Source: Branchipolynoe longqiensis (taxonomy: Eukaryota; Annelida; Polychaeta; Phyllodocida; Polynoidae). Taken from it: 64,000 nt of DNA. The stretch lies in contig CM059196.1 of assembly GCA_030323885.1 (NCBI GenBank), forward strand, positions 40,314,535-40,378,534, written 5' to 3'. A program made the translations under genes and the position numbers. Below the pieces are notes generated by a model. It made no database searches. It had not been told where the DNA came from and was given only the letters and a program-made list of their open reading frames with translations. Positions 41,446-52,577 of this stretch are shown here, piece after piece; position 1 is the first letter of the stretch; every line of letters begins with the position of its first letter.

Positions 41446-41924
41446 AGAACTGTACCGGTAAAACCCCAATGTAACCAGCTCAATGTAATTCATGGATACC
41501 AAAATTGCTACACAGTATTTAGATCGCATTTCATTGCATTTGATGTTATTCTTCTAGACAACAGAGTGGAAAAGAAACCCTGTGATGCATTAAAAACCTA
41601 GTTATGGTGGCCCTTGATTTATGGGTGCAGTTATTAGTAATCTGTTCTGGAAACTTCAGTGTTTAGTTACCCTATTGTGTGCCTATGTAAATACTTGTTT
41701 TTTCTCCTGTAGGTTCTTTCTCGGTGATTTATTTGTACGTGTGCACGTTTATTAAAAGGATACTTGCAGAATTACAAATTGCGCTTTTTCTTGCTCTCTT
41801 TATATTTCCCCAATATAGTACACCTGTCTGAATATTATATGTAAACGCTACTAATTACTATCACCGCCTGTTTGCATCTAATACATGCACACGCCTTTAA
41901 ATATAATGTATAGTTTAGGATTGA
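41446..41924. other. No recognised feature
   Basis: AT-rich, no support for genes or repeats. Confidence 0.4.
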
Positions 41925-42280
41925 ATACCAAATCGCAGTAAAATTGGGCTGCAACACATAACCAACACCACCACCACCACCACCACCACCACCACCACCA
42001 CCACCACCACCAACGCGTACAAAGAGGACAAAAAATCCCAGACGAAATAAGGATGGAATGAGTGATTAATGATCTAACGCCATATCGGCAAGCACATGTA
42101 ATATGGAACAGAGTGATTAGTTGGTAATTGAGCCGGTTATTTATTGGGATTTAGGGATTGACACACAGCAGGAATCAGATTGGCTAGGGCAGTAGGGACC
42201 GCGATTTAAACATAAAGGCATATTTAATTAGGTCAGACAGGGAAATTAGACTCAGGATACAGTTAATATCTGGTATTGTG
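41925..42280 (+). repeat. Unclassified dispersed repeat, copy 1
   Basis: Aligns with 48096-48440 in the same orientation: ATACCAAATCGCAGTAAA, TAATGATCTAAYGCYRTATY, CATGTAATATGGA, GGAAATTAGACTGAG-like and CAGTTAATATCTGGT. A (CAC)n microsatellite expanded inside this copy at 41958-42015. No terminal repeats or ORF found. Confidence 0.75.
41958..42015. repeat. (CAC)n microsatellite
   Basis: About 18 ACC units inside the dispersed repeat. Confidence 0.95.
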
Positions 42281-43575
42281 TGTTTTTTGGGGGGTTTAAA
42301 AAAAATGACCAAAAAACCCCAATACTTAGTGAATAGTGCATGGTGTTATCATGTGGAAATGTTGCAGACAGACACGCAAACATACACATTTTTATTATAA
42401 TAGCTATATTTTAAAAATATATATATTTTTTTTATTGATACAGCATTTATTCTGCCCATAGCGTGTATACTCACGCGAGGGTGCTTGTTTTCAACGCTGG
42501 ACAGCTGTGAGGAATGTTATGGTGTATGCCCGGGTTCCAGTCCCGCGTTAGTATCCAGGACATCCACCAGCATTTATTTAAGTAGTTAGAGTCTATATTA
42601 GTTTTTTTGGGGGGTATAACTTCCTATCATATAACTAATATCGTAGCCTAGTATCTACATCTAGTGAGATGATAATAGGCTTGTGGATGAGGACGTGTTC
42701 CCAGAATTTGTTTGTTTGTTTTGTTTGCAGCTTTCCTTTCACTTGTGCCCTGTCCCTAGTTCGTGCCTAGATGTGCCAGAACACACACATACCCTTCGGA
42801 ACTGCGACCTGGCAGTGAGTTGTGGTATTTTCTCATGCCATATTGTATTATAGGTTGGGTTCGGTGAGCATGGTTGGTCTGTCCGTACCTTTCGTGATTT
42901 GTGCCAGAAGACATACCAAAGTAGGGTTGCGTGTTCGAGTCTGTGGCTATGTAGGTAGGCTAAGGTGAAAAACAGTACAGACGGAGAGAAAGTAAAGCAA
43001 AGTAAGAGTGTAAGAAGAGAGAGTCCGTGCCCCTCTGGTTTATTATATATGGGTCGTTCTCAGAAGCACATGGGTTCATTGTAGAGTATTACCCCACCCC
43101 TTTCCCCCAATGGGAAACAAGCTTTCTTGGCCCTACCAATAGGGATCCAGCATTGCTGGTCCCCATGGCTACCAGTGGTCTGCCCAACACCACCAAGCTG
43201 TGTGGCCCCCCTGGCCAATGCCAATCTTGACCCTGAGTGTGGTGATCCTACCTAGCAGAGGGGAAGGGGGTAGGCCCTGAGTACCCCTTACACACAGCCC
43301 TGCCAGCACCACTATGTCTATTTACATTCCACTCAGGCACCCCCAACACTTACATATACATACATGCGCTTGGTCACGTATACCTGTTTAGTAATAGAAC
43401 ATTTGCATTCCCCCCAACACTGTCATTCAGAATATTTTACACCAAGGTTGACTGGCCTCATTTCTTCCGACCCTCCTAGTACTCCAGATGGCTGTGTATT
43501 TATAGGTTTGATGTGCACCCTCTTCCGTGGCCTGTCCTTGGCATGTGTGCTCTTTCACAGTCTGCCTTGACTGCG
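42281..43575. other. About 1.3 kb without supported genes
   Basis: T- and A-runs at 42290-42440, then a moderately GC-rich part (43020-43320) with no recognisable domain. Confidence 0.4.
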
Positions 43576-43604
43576 CCTGGTCATGTGTGATTTGGTGCCC
43601 ATAT

Positions 43605-44150
43605 GATGGTGTATGGTTTTTATTTGTTCTTCTTTAGGAATTGTTTATAAAGCTCCATTTTCTTGATTTCTCTGACTGGAGGTGGTTGTTTGTTCCAGGC
43701 ATGCGTAGCCATGACTAACAGTAGTAACACACTTCTCTGATGTATTTGATTAATGCTTATGGTTTCTTTTAGCACTGGTGTGCCTGTATGTCTGGTGTTT
43801 TTACCAGCAGTCACTGTGAGACCTTGTTGTGTTGTGTAGTGGTGTGCAAGTAGCTTCTATTTGTTAGTAGTTTTCAATTGCATTTAATGTGGAGTTCCAT
43901 CATTGGGAATCTTTTGTGGACCTGAAGGCATACCTCTAGTGCTGTTCTGTAGCACTTGTAATTTATTTAGCAGGTTTGCATTCCCTCCCATGTAGATGAC
44001 GTTGCCGTAGTCAAAGTAGGGTAGGATCATACCGTTGTATATTTTTATTGCCATGCTTTCTGTCATGTAGTATCTTTGTTTTGCTAGTAGCCATATTTTA
44101 TAATTAGCTTTCTTTATTGTATTTGTTATGCAGGTGTCATAATGCAAACT
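43605..44150 (-). pseudogene. LINE reverse transcriptase, C-terminal part
   Basis: Minus-strand frames give ITNTIKKANYKIWLLAKQRY, MTESMAIKIYNGMILPYFDY, GNVIYMGGNANLLNKLQVLQ and later TGTPVLKETISINQIHQRSV, THAWNKQPPPVREI, FLKKNK-stop. The IYNGMILPYFDYGNVIY segment followed by LNKLQVLQN is the conserved thumb/post-RT region of non-LTR retrotransposon ORF2. A frameshift or stop near 43880 breaks it. It is 5'-truncated here; the RT core of a similar element lies at 46975-47480. Confidence 0.85.
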
Positions 44151-44243
44151 TGATTAAACTAATAAGAGAATAATGAGGGGGGGAAACAAAAACAAACGAA
44201 AATACATTTTAAAGGAAGTCGCTAGATAACACACATTCAGTGG

Positions 44244-44345
44244 TACATTAAAGTTCCATGGTCCAATGAAATATAATTTTGTCAAAATTAAAACTACTCA
44301 CATTTGATCCTATTTATCCAACTTAGATACTGGCGTATTAGCTAA
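44244..44345 (-). mobile_element. M1 element, one half of a split copy
   Basis: AAAGTTCCATGGTCCAATG, then TTTATCCAACTTAGATACTG is the reversed M1 3' half. The reversed 5' half lies at 46010-46190; about 1.66 kb separates them. Confidence 0.65.
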
Positions 44346-44937
44346 TGATTTGGGACATCATATACAGAAATACCAGTGAATTTATAACCTCACCCGTTTG
44401 GACACTCACTTTGAAACACCCGTTATGCGGTGAGGCCATTAACCAATTAGGCCAATCTTGTGACCTCATTAGCCTCTCCAGACGAAGTAGGCCTACTGTG
44501 CCGGGCCATAGAGGGGAAGGGGAAATGAGGTGGATGTTGTCCCACCCCTCCATCTTGGATATTCAATGCTGTTGTCAATTCTATAAATATAATTAATCAA
44601 TTTGGATAATTACAATTTTTACATTTGTCAATTAAAATTGCATATGCCATCGGGACTATGTATGGTATGAGGGAGGATGAGACATATGGATGACATAACA
44701 GAAAATAATAACAGAGCAATAATATGGACGTGAGAAATACAAGCAGTACTTATATCCTTGGCGGTCTAAATGTATGTGAGGATGCGCATGCATGTGTTTT
44801 GCGCGCATCCGTTTGAAATTTGTCAGTTACACTGTATATAAAAGGAAAAAGCTTTTTTGTTATTGAATGTGAAAAGGAGTGAACCATATGGAGTGAGATA
44901 TGTGCATTTGAAAGTTTTTGACTTTCAGGTCTTTTCT
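44346..44937. other. No recognised feature
   Basis: Unique-looking DNA between the M1 half and the foldback. Nothing supported. Confidence 0.35.
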
Positions 44938-45665
44938 ATTAGCTAATGCAGCAGCCGTTCCATACTGGCCACATCAGCCGGGCCTGATCATTAATAGTTT
45001 GAAGGGATCCGCCGCAAATACACAGGTTTCTGGTTTTAATGCTATGATTGCAACAGCCGTTCTGGTTGTGCCTATGCGTTATCAATTGGATGGGATCCAT
45101 CGCAAATGCGCCGGGTTCTGCGCGTAATGCTATGATGGCAGCAGCCATATTCTACGATACAGTTAGATCTGAGCATTAATGGCTTGACAGGATCCACCGC
45201 AAATGCACAGATCTCCAGGTTTAATGCTATGATGGCAGCAACTGTTCTGGTCATGCTTTATCGTTTGGACAGGATCCATCGCAAATGCGCCTGGGTTCTG
45301 GGCTTAACGCTATGTATATGCCTTAGCGTATATGCCGACGGACGGCTCGGGATCACAGAGCGTGCAGTTCGTCATAGGTGAGTGTAGAAACTGATAGGTG
45401 CTATGAAATTTATTTTCCTGTATATTTGTTTATGTAAAGCGCCTGAGAACGGCTTGCTGGATTTGGGTGCTATATACATGTTTTATTATTATTATGACCC
45501 CATGCCATCCTCCGATGCAAACGCTGTGGAACGGCGCATTTGTGATGGATCCCGTCCAAACGAGAACACATGGGCACAACCAGAACGGCTGCTGCAATCA
45601 TAGCATTAAACGCAGAAACCTGCGCAATATCGGTGAATCCCGTCAAACCATTAATGCTCAGGCCC
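44938..45665. mobile_element. Foldback element of GGATCC-containing units
   Basis: Left arm: four imperfect units of about 90 bp (GGATCCATCGCAAATGCGCC, TTAATGCTATGATGGCAGCA, TTCTGGTTGTGCC). Right arm (45505-45665): the same units inverted (GGCGCATTTGTGATGGATCC, GGGCACAACCAGAACGGCTG, CAATCATAGCATTAAACGC). GGCCTGATCATTAAT near the left end mirrors ATTAATGCTCAGGCC at the right end. The loop holds an inserted LINE tail. Confidence 0.75.
45400..45497 (+). mobile_element. LINE 3' UTR tail (same family as 11556)
   Basis: GAAATTTATTTTCCTGTATA, GAGAACGGCTTGCTGGATTT and GTGCTATATACATG, ending in (TTA)n. An extremely 5'-truncated insertion of about 98 bp inside the foldback. Confidence 0.85.
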
Positions 45666-46009
45666 GGCTGAATCCTAGAATGTGCAGTCTGGTGGGTGGT
45701 TGCATAGTTTGATGTTTTGAAATTTCTGCCATTGGGACAATGTCAATCATATACCGATGTATATGTGATCTTGGATATTCGATGCTACTTGGTCAATTTG
45801 ATAGATATAAATCAAATTAACCTTTATACAGAATAATATTTTGTTTAAAAACCTTAGTGTCATGGGCCTATGGCACCAGTCTGTCCCCAGAATGTTCACA
45901 CCCAAAACAGAAATACCTACCTACAGCCCTGTCAGGATCCAGGATTAGTAGGTCATCTCACATCACGTGGTCACCGCGAGATTACCATCTGGGTCATAGT
46001 CACAGGACT
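45666..46009. other. No recognised feature
   Basis: No support for genes or repeats. Confidence 0.35.
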
Positions 46010-46190
46010 TTTGGCAAGCTTGTCGAAATTATTTTGGGTTCTTTCAGTTCAAATTGCTCCAAAACTAGCCATTTTTCATCAAAGTAACACGAGAGTAATG
46101 AATATTAGGATATAATGGTCAACCTGAGCTATAAATCTCAAATATAACTAACAAATTCAAATGCCATTGGACCATGCAACTTTATGATAC
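46010..46190 (-). mobile_element. M1 element, other half of a split copy
   Basis: GCTTGTCGAAATTATTTTGG through TATAATGGTCAACCTGAG to CATTGGACCATGCAACTTTA, the reversed M1 5' half. Confidence 0.65.
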
Positions 46191-46693
46191 CCTAAAGCAT
46201 GGTGAAAAATATATATTACTTTTAAAACAACCAAATAATGTACATCTAAAAGTAGAAACACAAAGTTATAACCTAAAAGATATAATGAATATATACAAAC
46301 TCACACATATAAATCAGAATAGGATGACTACAACAGAAAAAAAATAATTCAACATTGAATAACGTATGGTATCTGGGTGTGTGCATAGCATAATTATACC
46401 AAATTAACACTGAGGATGTCCAAGGTGGCCCGGCCCTCATCATAGAACCACCCCACCTGTTTCTCTCCATAGGCAGATGGGGAGTGTGAAATCGTAGGGA
46501 CTGTACAGCTGACACACTACACTCTTGTGACTTACAAACGGCACAGCGACTGAAGTGCCATATGGTAAAAGTCTCTATTCCGGTGACTGCTAATAAACAA
46601 CACTAACCTAGCCTGAGCACTAAACAAATAACAAACTAAGTGAAGCAACAACAACAAAAATACATAAAGAACGAAAGAAAGAAAATATAATAA

Positions 46694-46928
46694 TGAGTAT
46701 GTTAGCAAGTATCGAAAACAGACTAGGCAGGGGGGTTGCACATAGCACACTTAAACTGTCAAAGTCTTACCAGCAAAATTGACTTAATTAAGCAACACAT
46801 AAAGTATGATCAATTTGATTTATTAACCTTATCAGAAACGTAGCTCAATAAAAATCACAAGAAGCTGGCATACAACCTGGAGGGGTATGAACTATTCAGA
46901 TTAGATAGAGAATCTACAGGTTTCTGGT
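46694..46928 (+). pseudogene. LINE endonuclease N-terminal remnant
   Basis: In + frames: MLASIENRLGRGVAHSTL, then with a one-base shift LTSKIDLIKQHIKYDQFDLL, TLSET, an in-frame TAG where Trp is expected, LNKNHKKLAYNLEGYELFRL, DRES. 'LSLSETWL' followed by GYELFRxDR is the classic start of the APE-type endonuclease domain of LINE ORF2. It lies in opposite orientation to the RT core just downstream. Confidence 0.8.
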
Positions 46929-46974
46929 GTGCCTGGTACCGAACAGTACCGTTTTTGATCTACTGGTATTTATT

Positions 46975-47480
46975 GTTATTTTGTATATTTTGCTCCAATT
47001 AGTTTAACTTCAATAGTGTTTTATTTAGGGTTGCTTCTAGTTCCTCGGATGATTTGTTAGCTGCCTAGACCACTGTGTCATCAGTGTATAAAAGCAGGTG
47101 TTCTGTTTCTAACCAATTATTGAGGTAATTTATCTAAATTAGGAACAGGAGGGGGCCCAACACGGACCCCTGCGGTACTCCGTAGTGTAAGTATCCTTCC
47201 CCCGATGTTGCCCCATTCGCTATAGTGCGTTGTTTCTGGTTTAGCAGGTAGTCACTTACCCAGTCTCCTGTTTTCCCTTTTATCCCCGTTTGGGTTAATT
47301 TATTTTTTAATGTGGTGTGGTCCAAGCGTCAAAGGCTTTGCTAAAGTCTATGAATGCTGCCCCCACCATGTTCTTTTGATTTATATTGCTTGCAATGTCA
47401 TTAGTTAACTTAGTTATGGTTTTAGTTGTTGAGTGATTTTTGTCTAAACCCGCCTTGTTTGTTACTTAGGATTTGGTGCT
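46975..47480 (-). pseudogene. LINE reverse transcriptase core, degenerate
   Basis: Minus-strand reading: NIASN-type region, NMVGAAFIDFSKAFD (motif A with its catalytic Asp), TTLKNKLTQTGIKGKTGDWV, YGVPQGSVLGPLLFLI (motif B), then LLLYTDDTVV (motif C, YxDD). Frameshifts separate the pieces near 47330 and 47440 and a stop replaces the Tyr of FLIYIND. Catalytic motifs remain recognisable, but the element cannot encode a protein. Confidence 0.9.
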
Positions 47481-47900
47481 CGTTTAGGTATTAAAATAAT
47501 TTAGAGAAGAATAAGCTTATGCATGAGGCTGTCATATCTTCTTTTTAGAGTGGGTTTCAGTTTATCCACTGGGGATTTTCTGTAATTAAATAATATTGTG
47601 TAATTGAGGATTTCTGAACGGACTACTCGTACTAGAAGGCATGTGGTGATTGATCTAATTTAAACGTCGTATTATTAACTGGGAATTGGCACACAGATAA
47701 TTAGCCAGATTAGTTGTGTTTATTCAAAGAGAATTCCCGATAGCCGAGATATCTTAGCCGATATATATATATATTATATTACATATTACTGAATGAAGTA
47801 AACAGAATCTACTGCAAACAAAGAGGAATGTCCACTTGTTGCTACTCTACTTCAAAGGAGCATACATATAAAGATATATAAAATGAGTAGTTTAGGACAT
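47481..47900. other. No gene; (TA)n at 47758-47780
   Basis: AT-rich. The left edge may still be LINE sequence too eroded to read. Confidence 0.4.
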
Positions 47901-48097
47901 TCAGTGAAACCTAAGTTGTTTTAACGCGATTGGTAAGTGTCCATAAAATAGCACCGCGAAAAAACGCGGGGTCGCGCTAAATCGGGGTTCAGTTTAATAA
48001 AATATTTTTAAAAAACCTTTGAATTAAAGAATTCCGGATCCAGCGATACTTTAAATTGAACGTTAAATCGTTGGTGTGTTATAACAGGGTTTCACTA
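47901..48097. mobile_element. Short TIR element (CAGTGAAACC ends)
   Basis: Left TCAGTGAAACCTAAGTTG and right AACAGGGTTTCACTATA are inverted repeats over the AGTGAAACC core, similar in terminal sequence to the 930-1127 element. GCACCGCGAAAAAACGCGG forms an internal hairpin. Confidence 0.6.
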
Positions 48098-48440
48098 TAA
48101 TACCAAATCGCAGTAAAGTTAAGGTAACAACGCATAAACAACTTCAAACACACAAAAGGTAAAATACTAATCTGGAATGGAATATGAAGAGAATAAGTGA
48201 CTAATGATCTAATGCTGTATTGGCACCCATGTGTAATATGGAGTTGAATGATCAGTAGATGATTGATTGGCTGTGTTCACGATTTAGGAATTGAGACATG
48301 ATTTTGGAGATTGAGACCCAGCCCGGAGTCGATAGGCTTGGGCTGTTAAGAACCATGATTTAACTGTGCATTTTATTTAATTGGGGTCAGACATGGAAAT
48401 TAGACTGAGTGTCCAGTTAATATCTGGTGATGTCATTTTG
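48096..48440 (+). repeat. Unclassified dispersed repeat, copy 2
   Basis: Direct partner of 41925-42280, without the (CAC)n expansion. Confidence 0.75.
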
Positions 48441-48694
48441 CTAGTTATTAAATGTTCTTATCAAACAATGGAACATGAAAACAACACATATGGTGCATTG
48501 GAATGACCGTTGAACACGTATTAAGTGAAACATACATTGAATGGGTCACTACTAAATTAAAACTAACTGTAGCTTATCACTATATATAGTATATTGCTAT
48601 GGACAAGTAGCGCTCTATTACTACTATTAGGTTGGTGTTAGCTAGTCATATATGGATCGTGATAGTGCTAAAGTACATGAGCAGTTTTCCATAT

Positions 48695-49048
48695 GATTGG
48701 TTGGTTGTCGGAGTTTTACGTCCTGGTAACATCTAAGGTCATATCAGGATGGGTACCGACTTGTAACAATGCACACTCGTGGTGACTTTATAGTGCTGCC
48801 CCACTGGGTACCAGACCACCAGCACCATGACCTGATATCCCACTCAGTAACATTATCCTGACACTGAGCCAACCAGTCCTTGCCCTATTCTAATATAAAT
48901 AATGCTTAGCACCTGACTAGGAAGCGACAAGTGTCAATGTGTATGTCATTCATTGGTTTGACTCGAACAGGGTTTGAACATCATGATCTACCAAAATGGG
49001 AGACTGACAGATAAAAGACTGACTCATTCGGCCATCCCGTCTGGTCTT
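48695..49048 (-). mobile_element. SINE-A, type-2 head
   Basis: On +: GGAGTTTTACGTCCTGGTAA to CCTATTCTAATATAAATAAT, then ATCTACCAAAATGGGAGACT and CTCATTCGGCCATCCCGTCT. Confidence 0.9.
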
Positions 49049-49194
49049 TCCAAACAGGAGAAGGTACGACACTACATATTAAGTGGTGTGACAATGTTTT
49101 AATGTGGTTCTCGATTTACATTGACGTGAGCGAGACGGTAAAGCTTGTTTGTCCATTGGTAGGCAGAGACGGCATTAGCCTAATACTAATAATG

Positions 49195-49240
49195 ATGGTA
49201 ATAATAACGATGATGATAATAATAACGGTAATAATAGTCA
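49195..49240. repeat. (AATAATGATGATA)-type microsatellite
   Basis: Mixed AAT/GAT/GGT trinucleotide run. Confidence 0.85.
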
Positions 49241-49404
49241 CAGTGTCAGTGACTGGTTGTACCAGTCAGTTGGTCCAGTAGTAGACTCGGGCCTTTGACA
49301 AACTGACAGGCTGACCTCATCCATCAGCCCGTACCTCACTTCTGAGCTGGCCATTTTAATGCTGGTTCTAGCGTGCCGACCAATAGTTCTCAGCCAGTAC
49401 CGTA

Positions 49405-49535
49405 CGTGGTGGCCGAATCGGTAGAGCGCAGGCTTCGCATGTAGGAGATCGTGAGTTCGATTCAAGTCAAACCAATGACTTACACACATTATACTTGTCG
49501 CTCCCTAGCTTGGTGATAGGGCAAGGACTTAATAG
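49405..49535 (+). mobile_element. SINE-A, type-1 head, 3' truncated
   Basis: Head GTGGTGGCCGAATCGGTAGA with B-box GAGTTCGATTC. The copy stops soon after GATAGGGCAAGGACTT. Confidence 0.85.
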
Positions 49536-49539
49536 TAGG

Positions 49540-51082
49540 TACCCCAAACCCAGGCTGATTACTTGTTGAATATGCCAAATTCTATCAAAAAATGCTCCAC
49601 TTCAACACCTTGCCAAAACAAACCACAAAGGACTTTTACAAATGTATTACAGCAGAAACAACCTTTGTTCTCTTACCTTTAACCTGGTCTTGGATTCATT
49701 TTATTATTCAAATAAATAAGCCTGATATAGCTAAATATAAACTACCACCAACTCCCATTTTTCACTCTCAAACCATGTAATTTCCCAGGTGGAGATGTGT
49801 CATGGTATCCCTAGTAGAATTAGCTAGTGTACATCCAATTTGTGCAACAACGCCATTTGTTGATCAAAGTACCCAGGAAAAAGGTACTAATACCCCTAGA
49901 TAGGTGAGATTCCGAGCTTTCCATTAATATAAAACTCTATATGTTTTAATTTTAGAGAAAATGCCAAAAAAATGATTGAAATTTGAAGTTACAAAAATTT
50001 CCATTTTAAGTGCTATTTTCTACTGAAAATATAATTTAAAAACCATTAAAAGTTGGTATTGAATTAAAGAGAATTTAATTTCCTGTCCAATCATAATTAT
50101 CAGCGCTCATGCGAACCTATGGCGCTCATGCGCACGGCGATTTAGTGACTAAAAATGTTTTTTTTGGTGTTTTTTTAAAAAACTTTTTTTTTTTAAATTT
50201 GTTTTAAAATTAGTTTTTGGATACATTATTAGTTTAAGCAGGAGAACTGGTCTTCCTCATTTCCACTGCTCATTTCCTTAGTTTTAATTTTGGGAGCTAT
50301 AATTTTTTTTCAAACTCAACATTTTTCATGATTTTGGTAAAATGTGCATTCTTTCTCCTCACTTATAAAATATTTAACTGTTTTGTAATGTATGTTGTTA
50401 TGGATGTATTGAAGTATCTGATAAAGATGAATAGCACCTGAAAATTTCATCCAATTCCATTGTACAGTTTTTGTTCTGTGATTTTTCAAACTTTTCCAAA
50501 AAGCCAGTTTTTCACCAAATTTTATCACCTGCCAAAACTGGCTCTCGGGTGTTTTCAGCCTATTTATTTTAATTGTTCCCCATGGTTTGGGGCCTTGAAA
50601 AAAAATAGAGTTACTAGCACTACCCCATAGGCCCGGGATAATTAGAAAAGAATCAATTTGGGTGGCAATTTTTACCACCAGCGCACTCGAAAAAGTGCTC
50701 TGGGGCCTAATTTCACAAATGGTGAATTCAAGGAAAATGCTATTTTTACCAAGTTTGAAGGTCTATATTTTTTAAACTAGCCACCCCATGCCCCTGTAAC
50801 TGTATATACACTGTGTACAGACCAGGGACTCTTAGCCTCTGCCTTGTGGAGCAAGCTGGGTGATCCCTTTAAATTTTGGAGACCATCAAAAATGCTATCT
50901 TTTAGACTTTGCAGCGTGACCGATTTCAAGTAGGGTTAGTAAAATTTAAAAAGGCTGTATTTGCCTTAATACTTGACCGATTTTGACAAATGAAGTATCA
51001 TTGTATTTCGAATTGCATATACTAACAGATGGAATCATTTATATCAAACTCCGAACTCATACAAAATTTCACTTGGGATACC
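49540..51082. other. About 1.5 kb of unexplained, low-GC sequence
   Basis: No family in this window matches it. It includes a minus-strand 120-codon frame (50316-50678; LKTPESQFWQVIKFGEKLAF, FSGAIHLYQILQYIHNN) whose mix of Trp, Gln, Glu and charged residues is more protein-like than chance AT-rich frames. No domain is recognised and no start or splice context stands out. Flanking parts are rich in AAAAATGCC/TTTTTTTAA. Confidence 0.3.
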
Positions 51083-51300
51083 TATTAATAGGATAGGGCA
51101 AGGACTAGTTGGCTCAATGTCAGGATAATGTGACTGAGTGGGATATCAGGTCATGGTGCTGGTGGCCTGGTATCCCAGTGGGGCAGCACTATAAAGTCAC
51201 CATGAGTGCATGTTGTCACAAATCGGTACCCATCCTGATATGACCTTAGATGTTGCCTGGACGTAAAACTCCCAACAATCAACCAACCAGCCAACAGCTC
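51083..51300 (+). mobile_element. SINE-A, 5' truncated
   Basis: Starts at TATTAATAGGATAGGGCAAG and runs to ACAATCAACCAACCAGCC. Confidence 0.85.
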
Positions 51301-51816
51301 TCGGCCAAGGCAATAGCTTGGGGTAGTACTAAAAGCAGTGCCTACACAGTATTGCAATGCAGGGTTTGTATGGCGTTCTGGAAGCCCGGAAAATGTTTTA
51401 AATTTAAAAGGAATTATCCAGGCCCTTGGAGTACTACTATTACTATTAGGAAGCAGTAGGCTGAAGGTTCGTTCAATTCATAAATTACATTCTTATTTAT
51501 TTTAGCCCAAATTAAGCGATACCACTTTATTATTTTCTTTTTAAACCTCACCAGAAACTATATATATTTACAGTACTAAATAGGTTTTAAAATGGTGGTT
51601 CGTAATCTTGGAAAAAGCGTATAGGAAAAGGTTGCTCATGGTACTGGAAAGTCACCGAATCATGTTCAGTCAAAAGTGGAGGAATCCTATAAAGAACCTC
51701 TAAATATGTAATTTATGTTAGAATATAGTTTTAAACTACTGCCACAATGACCAAATATGGTGATGGTTAATATGCCACTGATGGGTAGTTTTGTTTAATG
51801 TAGTAATTTAATCATA
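51301..51816. other. No recognised feature
   Basis: AT-rich, no support for genes or repeats. Confidence 0.4.
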
Positions 51817-52137
51817 GTGTAGTAGTCTGCACTGACCTCTCAGGCAAGTAACCACATAGACAGGTAGGCATGGGTAGTATGGTGATATTAGGGAGCCTAG
51901 GTGGTGTAATGGTTAGCACACTGGCCCGGAATGCAAAGAGATGTGGGTTCGAGTCCCGCTCTAGGCTCAATATTTCCCATTTTCATCACCCCCACGACAC
52001 TGTTTGCAGTGATCATGATCCTGTACAAGCTTTGGGCTGATTGGTTGTTGAACCTACCCTGTGTATGCATGTGTTAGTGCATTGCCTGTATGTATGTAAT
52101 TGTAAGCATTAACATACTTACAATTCCAGGGGGACGA
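51817..52137 (+). mobile_element. SINE-C, first of two tandem copies
   Basis: A leader (GTAGTAGTCTGCACTGACCT) precedes a tRNA-like unit: GAGCCTAGGTGGTGTAATGG with A-box GGTGTAATGGTTAGCAC, B-box GGGTTCGAGTCCCGC and a 3' acceptor-like TAGGCTC pairing with GAGCCTA. The anticodon arm does not fold, so this is a tRNA-derived SINE (Gln-tRNA-like at the A-box) and not a tRNA gene. It ends at GGGGGACGA before the next copy starts 321 bp after the first. Confidence 0.85.
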
Positions 52138-52320
52138 GTGTAGTAGTCTGCACTGACCTCTCAGGCAAGTAACCACATAGACAGGTAGGCGTGGGTAGTA
52201 TGTTGATATCAGGGAGCCTAGGTGGTGTAATAGTTAGCACACTGGCCCGGAATGCAAAGAGATGTGGGTTCGAGTGCCGCTCTAGGCGCAATATTTCCCA
52301 TTTTCATCACCCCCATGACA
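52138..52320 (+). mobile_element. SINE-C, second copy, 3' truncated
   Basis: Repeats the leader and tRNA-like unit with few changes (GTAATAGTTAGCAC; GAGTGCCGC in the B-box arm), then diverges after CACCCCCATGACA. Confidence 0.85.
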
Positions 52321-52397
52321 ATAGTTATCACTCCATCTGCCCATTAAAACATAAACATGTGGTACTGTATAAGAGGGAATACTAAGTCAATTTAATA

Positions 52398-52577
52398 TCA
52401 CCTATTACTGTTGAAACCTATGCTGTCAGTTTTGATGTGGCCACCAAAATTAATTTAGCATGGTTGCACTTCAAATATCTCCAAGGTTAAATATTTAAGA
52501 TAAATCACTTCAAACTAAAGTAAGGTAGGTTATAATGATCAACCTAATATATTTATCTTGATACAATGACAGAAACT
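52398..52577 (-). mobile_element. M1 element, partial
   Basis: ACCAAAATTAATTTAGCATG to TTATAATGATCAACCTAATA in reversed M1 order. Confidence 0.75.

Noticed and set aside
51902..51970. Possible tRNA gene
   Set aside because: A-box, B-box and acceptor pairing are present, but the anticodon stem does not pair and the unit recurs with a common SINE tail.
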